Of a stretch of DNA of 10,854 nucleotides, positions 5,358 through 10,854 are shown piece after piece. The stretch lies in contig JAFRLP010000602.1 in the NCBI GenBank assembly GCA_017431185.1, positions 1 to 10,854 on the forward strand. The letters are read 5' to 3'. Each line of letters starts with the position of its first letter. Positions within the stretch are counted from its first letter, which is position 1. The notes under the pieces are model-generated. The model was not told the DNA's origin. It searched no databases and saw nothing but the letters and a program-made list of their open reading frames with translations. This DNA is from Victivallales bacterium. GTDB lineage: Bacteria > Verrucomicrobiota > Lentisphaeria > Oligosphaerales > Oligosphaeraceae. Position numbers and translations under genes: made by a program.

Positions 5358-6959
5358 TTAATCCCTATCCACCCCTTTGATTCGTTTCCATGCCTCCAAG
5401 ATATTCTTCACCAGTATGTTGCGCAAGCCGCTCTCGGGAGGCGGCGACAGAATGCCGCACGTTTCCAATGCGTCAAGGATGGCGGAGGCCTTGTTGTAGC
5501 CGATGCCGAGTCTCCGCTGGAGATTGGATATTGTTGGACGGCCGCTGTCAAGGATGGCCTGGATGGCCTTCAACAGCAGTTTCTGCTCTTCATTCAGCGA
5601 AGGTTTCCCTGAATCTATCCATAACTCATCCAGGTGTCCCACTATGGCATCGGCAATCTTTTCTGCCGCAATGCCAAGAGTATCGTCGTCAAAGTTAATG
5701 GACTCCAACAGGATGTCGTAGATCATCGTAAAGAGCTTATCCCGCGTCTCCAGCTTGGCGTAAGCTTTGTCGTCGAGGGCAGGTGTCGTCTCCTGCTGCC
5801 GCGTGTTGTACATGTTCTTCAATTGCTCGATGATGCGTGTAGCCTCCTCGGTTTTGAGATAACCGCCTTGAAGCCTCGTCACCCCCTCGCCAGGCGAATT
5901 GGCTCGCCCATTGTCGTCGCCAAGTGTCAGCGAACGGCAGCGGCAAAGCATGTCGCCGCGCCCAAGCAGTGATGCCGCGTCAGACGAACCATCCAGGAAT
6001 GCAGTTGAGGTGGCGGGATCTGGCATTTGGAAGGCAATCCTTTCGGGAAAGTTGATTTTGACGCACTCTGTCAGCACGCATGAATCAGGACGTGCCGTGC
6101 CAATAACAAGGTGGATGCCTGCGGCGCGGCCTTTTGCACACACCAAGGAAAGCGAATGCTCCATCTGATTTCGTGACTCCAGCATGAAATCTGCCAATTC
6201 ATCAATGAACATCACGATATATGGCAAAGTCCCTGGCTTCCTGTCATTGAGTTCCTGGATGTCTTTGCAGCCAGTTTCACGCATTACCTCATATCTGCGG
6301 TTCATTTCCGCCTGCAGCCATTGCAATGCCTCCAGCGTGTCTTCGAGGCTGGTAATGACCGGGAACTGCAAATAAGGCAAGTCCTTATAACGCGCGAACT
6401 CCACGTATTTGGGATCGACAAGGATCAGTTTCAGTTCATCGGGCGTATGCCGGAACAGCAGGGAGAAGATACACTCGTACATCAAGATGCTTTTTCCGGA
6501 GCCCGTGGTGCCTGCCACCAGCAGATTCGGCGCCTTTGCCAGATCCATGATGGCGATTTCCCCCTCCAGGCTTTTCCCCAGCATCAACGGCAGTGTCGCC
6601 ATGAGTTCAAGCCACAGGCTGGAACGGAACAACTCGCCCGCCAAGACCACCTCAAGAACGCCCGAGGGGACTTCCAGGCGGCATAGATAACTTCCGGGTA
6701 TTGGCAGCTGCATCCTGATTCCGTTGTCACCCAGCACCTTCCCAAGGTCGTCAAAAAGGCGCCCATAGCCATCGGGACATTCACCGTCCCCGACGATGAA
6801 GTCAAAGCAGTTGACCTGCGGTGAACGGAAGGCGCGGACGATTTTGCCTTTCAGGTCATATTTCCGGAAGGCTGCCTCAATGGCTTTCCGGTGTTTCTCC
6901 AGGGTGATGTCGATGGTTCCCTTGTCCAGCAATTCAATGAGTTCCTCTTCGTGTGGCAT
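5358..6959 (-). CDS. Soluble FtsK/SpoIIIE-type DNA translocase
   Basis: A 533-residue double-stranded-DNA motor protein. Residues about 1-110 resemble the FtsK alpha domain. The RecA-like beta domain has Walker A GTTGSGKS (150-157), VDPKYVEF (181-188), Walker B IVMFIDELADFM (248-259, D253-E254), KGRAAGIHLVIGTARPD (276-292; GTARP replaces the usual ATQRP) and LLGRGDML (331-338). Residues 455-533 form a winged-helix gamma domain (TISNLQRRLGIGYNKASAILDAL), which in FtsK reads DNA polarity signals. The 4-TM membrane domain and long Pro/Gln linker of cell-division FtsK are missing, as in plasmid, phage or accessory translocases; an acidic insert at about 385-455 separates motor and gamma domain. 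AGGA lies about 11 bases before the ATG. It is divergent from the LRR-ATPase unit, so a shared role in DNA handling or defence is possible; housekeeping XerCD-linked FtsK function is unlikely. Confidence 0.9.
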   Translation of the reverse strand: MPHEEELIELLDKGTIDITLEKHRKAIEAAFRKYDLKGKIVRAFRSPQVNCFDFIVGDGECPDGYGRLFDDLGKVLGDNGIRMQLPIPGSYLCRLEVPSGVLEVVLAGELFRSSLWLELMATLPLMLGKSLEGEIAIMDLAKAPNLLVAGTTGSGKSILMYECIFSLLFRHTPDELKLILVDPKYVEFARYKDLPYLQFPVITSLEDTLEALQWLQAEMNRRYEVMRETGCKDIQELNDRKPGTLPYIVMFIDELADFMLESRNQMEHSLSLVCAKGRAAGIHLVIGTARPDSCVLTECVKINFPERIAFQMPDPATSTAFLDGSSDAASLLGRGDMLCRCRSLTLGDDNGRANSPGEGVTRLQGGYLKTEEATRIIEQLKNMYNTRQQETTPALDDKAYAKLETRDKLFTMIYDILLESINFDDDTLGIAAEKIADAIVGHLDELWIDSGKPSLNEEQKLLLKAIQAILDSGRPTISNLQRRLGIGYNKASAILDALETCGILSPPPESGLRNILVKNILEAWKRIKGVDRD

Positions 6960-7248
6960 CGGTGTTGTTCCTGTTGTGGGTTATTTTGTATTTTTCTTTG
7001 GCTTCGACGGTTGGGCTCAATAGAATCAGCAACTGCCGTGCCAAGGAAACGCGGAGACACCAGCAGGCGGATTCTCTCGCCAGGACCATGACACACGGGT
7101 TCAGATTTATGCCATAGGTGTTCAGAATTTGACCACACAGCATCCGGCAATATGTCATCTCACGCATGGCTATCCACAACTCTGCATCTTGGCACGCTGA
7201 TTGCTAAATGACCAGTCAGTTCAACCTTTCACCACAGGAGAGACAACA
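6960..7248. promoter_or_regulatory. Divergent spacer with two inverted copies of a 21-bp motif
   Basis: TTGGCACG-N4-TTGCT-N-A-N-T occurs on the minus strand at 7044-7024, facing the FtsK-like gene, and on the plus strand at 7189-7209, facing the LRR gene. The copies agree at 15 of 21 positions without gaps. Each lies 40 to 85 bases before its gene. On the minus side TTGGCA is followed after 16 bases by TATTGA, a poor -10 box; the plus copy has no clear -10 box. They may be regulator sites or diverged promoters. A frame of 81 codons on the minus strand here (7179-6934) looks non-coding. Confidence 0.4.
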
Positions 7249-8178
7249 ATGACAAGAGAAGAATTTGAAAAAGCAGTCAGGGAAATTCAAGAGAATTTGG
7301 TTCCAGTCAAGGAGAAAGTGGTTGGCTTGGGGTATGACAAAATCGAGTTGACTTGTTCCGAGGAACGATTGGCGACCGCCACCGATGTCCGTGTGGACTT
7401 CGGCGGATATCCTTCACAATGGATTGATCTGCTGCTCCGCTTCCCGAAACTGAAGAGGCTGTTACTCCATGACTGTTGTTCCCAGCCAGACCATGGTTCG
7501 GGGTGGGAAGGGTTGTCCAAACTACAAAGTCTGGAAAGCCTGGAAATTCTGTATTGCGTGAATCTGAGCAATGATGCCATGAAGGAAATCAGTGAGCTTT
7601 CAAACCTTCGCGTCCTGAAAATCATTGCAGACAGTTGGCGTAAGGACAAGGATTTGGATTTTTCCGCCCTTGGGAATTTGAAGAACCTCCGCTATCTTGA
7701 ACTGCAGGCCGATGTCTGGGTTGATGACTTGGCGTTTGTGCAGCATCTGCCGAATTTGGAGGTCCTTGTTGTGGATGACAATGAGCACCTCGACCTGTCG
7801 CATTTCGAGGTCCCGAAAAGTGTAAAATTCATCGAGGTGCCAAGCTACGCGGTCAAGGAACTGCGGGAGCGCGTGGGCAAAAGGTGCCATGTAGTTGCGG
7901 GCTACAAGCTCTACGGCAAGGACAAGTATCGGTTCATGCGTCCAGAGGAACGGGAGGCGCAGGAAGGGAGTGACCAACGGGAGGCCAAACGGCGTGCCGC
8001 CTTGAAACGCAGGATTGCCAATGTAAAGTCAGAAATGGGCAAGTTGATGTCGGAGCCGCTTATTCCGGAACTCGGCAAGGCCCGCATTGTCGAGATGAAC
8101 GGTCATCTGACTGAATTGGAGAAGAGTCTGGAAGGGCAGACTGCGCCAAAGCCAATTGGCAGCCCCACATCCATTTAG
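7249..8178 (+). CDS. Leucine-rich-repeat protein with C-terminal charged helix
   Basis: A 309-residue protein with no signal peptide or membrane span, so probably cytoplasmic. At least five irregular LRRs follow one another: LLLRFPKLKRLLLHDC (61-76), LQSLESLEILYCVNLS (92-107), LSNLRVLKIIADS (117-129), LGNLKNLRYLELQADV (141-156) and LPNLEVLVVDDNEHLDL (167-183). The final 75 residues (about 232-295) are Lys/Arg/Glu-rich and probably helical or coiled coil. AGGAGA 8 bases upstream sets the ATG at 7249; an in-frame TTG at 7201 lacks a ribosome site. No catalytic domain is visible, so a sensor, adaptor or scaffold role is the natural inference. It is cotranscribed with the ATPase gene (11-base gap, whose ribosome site overlaps this stop codon), which implies the two products work together. 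I know of no named function for this pair. Confidence 0.85.
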   Translation: MTREEFEKAVREIQENLVPVKEKVVGLGYDKIELTCSEERLATATDVRVDFGGYPSQWIDLLLRFPKLKRLLLHDCCSQPDHGSGWEGLSKLQSLESLEILYCVNLSNDAMKEISELSNLRVLKIIADSWRKDKDLDFSALGNLKNLRYLELQADVWVDDLAFVQHLPNLEVLVVDDNEHLDLSHFEVPKSVKFIEVPSYAVKELRERVGKRCHVVAGYKLYGKDKYRFMRPEEREAQEGSDQREAKRRAALKRRIANVKSEMGKLMSEPLIPELGKARIVEMNGHLTELEKSLEGQTAPKPIGSPTSI

Positions 8179-8189
8179 AGGACACAGCC

Positions 8190-9098
8190 ATGAGTCGGTA
8201 TATCACATCCTTGACACTTCCCGACAAAGACTCGTTTCTCTTGACTGTCATCGCTGAATCCAAGAAGGATTACCCTGAATGGAGCTTTGTGCGCATGCCG
8301 TTCTTTCAGAATGAAGTCGATGGTTATCCAATCGGTCTTTTCCCAAAAGGGCTTTCCCTCGAATTTTCTCCCGTCACGATTCTCTACGGCAACAACGGCA
8401 GCGGCAAATCGACCATCCTGAACCTGATGGCCGAGATTCTTGAAATCGGCCGCCGTTCGCCAATCAACAATTCGCGATACTTCTCGCTATTCGCAAAATT
8501 CTGCCAGTTGACGACTCATTCGGATTTCGATGACATCGACCGACGGCGCGACATCATCACCAGCGACGACGTGTTCAAACATTGCTTCGAGGTCCGTGAT
8601 TCCAACCGCGAAAGCCTCATGCGGCAGAATGAAGTGGTCCAAGAGAAGATCAACGTGCAGCGGAATGGCGTCGTCCCCCTGCGGGAGCTGGAGGATTTCG
8701 GACGCTGGAAACGCGAAGTATCCTTGCAGCGGAAATCCTTTTCTGAAAACATGCGCAGATATTCCAGCCATTTGCTCAAGCCCGCCTCGAACGGCGAGAC
8801 CGCGCTGAAGTTCTTCACCTCCACCATCAACAGCGCAGGCGTCTATCTGCTGGACGAGCCGGAAAACAGCCTCTCTCCCGCCTTCCAGCTGAAGTTGCTG
8901 GAGTTTCTGCAGCAGACAGCCGAATGGATGAACATCCAGTACATCATCGCGACCCACTCCCCGCTGCTCCTCGGGATGCCCAAGGCGAAGATCATCAACC
9001 TGGACGAGGAGGGTGCCCCCAAACGCAAGTGGTCGGAACTGGAGAATATCCGTATTCTCCACGACTTCTTCGCGGAAAGAGAGGCCGAGTTCAAGTGA
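8190..9098 (+). CDS. AAA/ABC-type ATPase (COG3910-like stand-alone predicted ATPase)
   Basis: A 302-residue stand-alone ATPase of the ABC/SMC-like class. Walker A GNNGSGKST is at 67-75, the ABC signature appears as SNGETAL (200-206), Walker B VYLLDEPENSLSP at 218-230 (catalytic E223), and the H-loop IIATHSPLLL at 252-261. Between the Walker A and signature motifs lies a compact helical insert (about 85-195) with ITSDDVFKHCFEVRDSN, too short for a coiled-coil arm. No nuclease (TOPRIM, HNH) is fused. The carboxyl end (KWSELENIRILHDFF, 280-294) resembles what I recall of stand-alone ATPases of unknown function in gut Firmicutes, suggesting a mobile gene family. AGAGGA overlapping the LRR stop codon is its ribosome site, so translation of the two may be coupled. 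Confidence 0.88.
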   Translation: MSRYITSLTLPDKDSFLLTVIAESKKDYPEWSFVRMPFFQNEVDGYPIGLFPKGLSLEFSPVTILYGNNGSGKSTILNLMAEILEIGRRSPINNSRYFSLFAKFCQLTTHSDFDDIDRRRDIITSDDVFKHCFEVRDSNRESLMRQNEVVQEKINVQRNGVVPLRELEDFGRWKREVSLQRKSFSENMRRYSSHLLKPASNGETALKFFTSTINSAGVYLLDEPENSLSPAFQLKLLEFLQQTAEWMNIQYIIATHSPLLLGMPKAKIINLDEEGAPKRKWSELENIRILHDFFAEREAEFK

Positions 9099-9173
9099 AT
9101 TGCCACAGCGGCGAAGTCACCAACATGCGGCGCCTTCGCCGTGCGCGGTAAGGTCGGCTTCTAACTTACTGCG

Positions 9174-9204
9174 GTTCCCTGCCGTTTTGAAATCGGCAGG
9201 GAAC
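9174..9204. terminator. Strong hairpin after the LRR-ATPase unit, possible terminator
   Basis: GTTCCCTGCCG (9174-9184) pairs perfectly with CGGCAGGGAAC (9194-9204) around a 9-base loop, 75 bases after the ATPase stop. The bases after it on the plus strand (TTCGTCATT) are not a clean U-tract, so it may be an inefficient terminator or an mRNA 3'-end stabiliser. Confidence 0.45.
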
Positions 9205-9307
9205 TTCGTCATTCCCACGTTCCAAGTCCGACGACGTAGGTTCTTCCCTCCGATGTTCATGCCCGAAACACTTACGAGGTGTGGGATAACGGCTAGTTTC
9301 AGAATAA

Positions 9308-9415
9308 TTCGCCAGCCCACAGCTGTCCCACAAAATCCTGCCACAGGAGAATGACGATGCCGTCTACTTTGCGCCGCATCGGCTCACGGCAGACCAGCTG
9401 TCGCCTCCGGAATTG
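9308..9415 (+). pseudogene. Possible remnant of a coding sequence
   Basis: In the frame read from 9308 the conceptual protein (FASPQLSHKILPQENDD, then AVYFAPHRLTADQLSPPELP) has a natural amino-acid mix and GC-rich third positions like neighbouring genes, yet an in-frame TAA precedes it at 9305 and no start codon fits. Downstream the composition decays. It could be the tail of a gene broken by deletion or frameshift. I do not recognise the family and chance is not excluded. Confidence 0.25.
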
Positions 9416-9667
9416 CCCTCCTCCGCAATGGTACGAAGCCCCTGGGCCAAGCCAACACTTTCAGACTTTTGCTCGAAAATCGCCGACAGTTCCGGCAATT
9501 TTGATATGTTACATTCCCGAAAAGTATTGGTATTCGTGCTATTCTACCGGTGCCTTGCTGACAGAATGCGTTGTGGTTGCGCCACGGTAGCTGCATAGTC
9601 AAATTCATGGATTTAGGCTCAATTGCCAAAACTTCGGAAATTTATTGTTTGCTTTTTATTCATTTGC

Positions 9668-10717
9668 TTATTCTCCGCTTTCTTCTGTCGGCTCATTTGT
9701 TTGCATATGTTGTTTAAAATCGGATTCCAAAATGTCAATCATCGATTTTTCATGTTTATCCGCCTTATCGACAGTCCATCCCTCCTTATCCCTTTCGGCT
9801 AGATGATACATGAGTAGCATTTTAATGCTTTCAAGACGCCCAGTGTTAAGCCAGTCCTTTACCCGTCCAAATTTGGTTCCTATCCCATCGTCTGACTGCG
9901 CGGAATTGGCACTCTGCGACATCATGGCTAGATTTCCAAATTTATGAAGGTTTGCTTCTGGATCATCTCGATCTCCCCAAATCTCATCTTCTTTTGACTG
10001 CGGATGCAAATGCTCGATGGAAATATTATCCCTAAAACGATATCCAGAAATAGCTTCACGCTCTCTTTCGTTCAAATCAGCAAAAAGGTCATTATTTTCC
10101 TCACGTTGATGCAATTCCCAGAGCAGAAAGTCCAACTTCCAAAACCAGTAACGAAAAATCTTGCCATAACACAAGTTGTTCGAATCCAAGGTGCCCCGCT
10201 CAGAGAAGTCCTTTTTATGCCAACTGTTTTCCATCTTACGTAAGGCATCGTAGGACAATGCTCCGCGATTTGAAGCGAAATAGGCCTTCAAAACCCATTC
10301 CTGCGCTTCTCCAGAGGAAACATGGAGCATCGTCTGAAATTGCTTCATTCGGTTGATCTCATCGTCCGTTCCAGTATTATCACGGAAAGCATAATCCAAA
10401 TCCCCTTCAGAATCCTGTAAATATACGATGTGCTTGTCCAACCATTCTCGGTACTTCTCAAGTTCAACAATGTAATCTTCTGGTTTGAACTTATTTGCTC
10501 CCAAATTCGTTTGGAATAATTCAATCAACCTATGCCTCTGAATAAGTGGTTCAGATACTTTTTGGATCCTGCATAGACAACACAGTGCGTGCAGAGCCAG
10601 TATCTCTGGCCTCATGACCAAACGATTCTTAGGAGGTGTTTTGTCTTCGGCAGGTGGTGTGTCGTTTTCTGTCTTTTTTTCAACCCCAATGACTTTTTTG
10701 TATTTATCATTTTTCAC
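9668..10717 (-). CDS. GmrSD-type DUF1524 HNH nuclease protein, probably 5'-truncated
   Basis: The 349-residue product carries the HNH nuclease signature of the DUF1524 family: YRFRDNISIEHLHPQ (226-240) supplies the E-H-x-H strand, and LHKFGNLAMMSQSANSAQSD (257-276) the H...N...N helix. A helical region (36-220, from RPEILALHALCCL) precedes it, as in the middle of DUF262-DUF1524 proteins, which restrict modified phage DNA. The DUF262 (ParB-like NTPase) part expected before it is absent. The only available start is a GTG within CACTAGTG, without a ribosome site, at the junction with insertion-sequence-like DNA; the first 35 residues are a charged linker, not a normal N-terminus. The simplest reading is a gene cut by an insertion. 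It is more AT-rich than the genes to its left, a sign of separate acquisition. Confidence 0.8.
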   Translation of the reverse strand: MKNDKYKKVIGVEKKTENDTPPAEDKTPPKNRLVMRPEILALHALCCLCRIQKVSEPLIQRHRLIELFQTNLGANKFKPEDYIVELEKYREWLDKHIVYLQDSEGDLDYAFRDNTGTDDEINRMKQFQTMLHVSSGEAQEWVLKAYFASNRGALSYDALRKMENSWHKKDFSERGTLDSNNLCYGKIFRYWFWKLDFLLWELHQREENNDLFADLNEREREAISGYRFRDNISIEHLHPQSKEDEIWGDRDDPEANLHKFGNLAMMSQSANSAQSDDGIGTKFGRVKDWLNTGRLESIKMLLMYHLAERDKEGWTVDKADKHEKSMIDILESDFKQHMQTNEPTEESGE

Positions 10718-10718
10718 T

Positions 10719-10854
10719 AGTGTCCCGTAAAAATCAAAGATAGGAGGTTGAATCTAGCTTAAAATCAAAGAATTAAGTAGTCATTTTCGTGCGCGACGAT
10801 TTGAAACGAGTATCTTTGCATCCTTACAAGAGGACTGCAAATGAACAGGGACAA
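10719..10854 (+). mobile_element. Left end of a probable insertion sequence (IS4-family-like), continuing past the window
   Basis: From TAGTGTCCCGTAAAAATC (10719 on) the sequence resembles, from memory, the termini of IS4/DUF4372-type elements. About 120 bases of non-coding leader hold an 11-bp direct repeat, AAAATCAAAGA (10730-10740 and 10761-10771). A ribosome site and an ATG follow at 10841. The boundary coincides with the abrupt start of the DUF1524 gene. No inverted partner or target duplication can be seen because the other end lies outside the window. Confidence 0.4.
10841..10854 (+). CDS. First codons of a probable transposase (partial)
   Basis: ATG AAC AGG GAC AA (M N R D K/N) follows AAGAGGA 7 bases upstream and reaches the window edge. 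Transposases of the DUF4372/IS4 type often begin M-N-x-[GD]-K, which fits, but five codons cannot prove identity. The call rests mainly on the ribosome site and the IS-like leader before it. Confidence 0.35.

Larger units (their letters stand above)
9099..9667. other. Intergenic region with hairpins and possible gene debris
   Basis: No intact gene is supported. GGCGAAG soon after the ATPase stop can pair with CTTCGCC near 9135-9142. A perfect 11-bp hairpin lies at 9174-9204. From 9308 to about 9415 one plus frame has coding-like composition (see the pseudogene entry). A frame of 79 codons from 9351 follows an AGGAG, but its protein is Cys/Arg/Ser-rich and looks like an out-of-frame reading. 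The last 100 bases turn AT-rich towards the DUF1524 gene. Confidence 0.4.

Noticed and set aside
6934..7179. 81-codon minus frame ahead of the FtsK-like gene
   Set aside because: It overlaps the translocase start, has no ribosome site and an odd Cys/Met-rich product; it is more likely the 5' leader.
9351..9590. 79-codon plus frame behind an AGGAG
   Set aside because: The ribosome site is only a few bases from the first ATG, and the product is rich in Cys, Arg and Ser; the alternative frame looks more natural.
8190..10717. Septu-like ATPase plus HNH nuclease pair
   Set aside because: The ATPase and the HNH gene are on opposite strands, 570 bases apart, and the nuclease is of the DUF1524 type with a different usual partner (DUF262).
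1..10854. CRISPR array, rRNA or further tRNA genes
   Set aside because: No regularly spaced repeats or rRNA-like segments were seen on either strand; only one cloverleaf could be folded.

Overview
The window looks like a chromosomal segment of a moderately GC-rich bacterium, most probably of the Lentisphaerota/Verrucomicrobiota group. This is inferred from the gene content: a type Ibeta DAHP synthase, a cytoplasmic GH20-like protein fused to an NAT_N/GNAT_C (DUF5596-like) acyltransferase module, and a TcdA-type tRNA enzyme. No taxonomic marker gene is present, so the assignment is tentative.

Left part (1-3469, minus strand). A GH20/acyltransferase fusion protein is followed by the 5' end of a DAHP synthase gene (aroF-like). 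Between them lies a complete-looking ribosome-mediated attenuator. It has its own promoter, a 27-codon leader peptide with six Tyr, two Phe and one Trp codons, and four mutually exclusive RNA segments, the last pair of which is a Rho-independent terminator just ahead of aroF. This is the clearest regulatory system in the window and its logic can be read directly from the sequence.

Middle part (3540-5295, plus strand). A tRNA-Glu(UUC) gene has a recognisable promoter and a strong terminator. An AT-rich block follows, then a 20-codon hydrophobic, isoleucine-rich peptide gene with a perfect Shine-Dalgarno sequence. Next to it lie several strong hairpins, including a minus-strand terminator that suggests an opposing small RNA. 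tcdA, the tRNA t6A37 dehydratase gene, closes this part.

Right part (5358-10854) looks like an accessory region. A soluble FtsK/SpoIIIE-type translocase (minus) is divergent from a two-gene unit (plus) of a leucine-rich-repeat protein and an ABC-type AAA ATPase. The divergent spacer carries two inverted, outward-facing copies of a 21-bp motif, one ahead of each unit, which suggests joint control. After about 570 bp with hairpins and possible gene debris comes an AT-rich gene for a GmrSD-type DUF1524 HNH nuclease domain. It lacks the expected upstream DUF262 part and begins exactly where an insertion-sequence-like end starts, so it is probably truncated. The last bases appear to be the first codons of that element's transposase. 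A genome-defence role for this part is plausible but is inference only.
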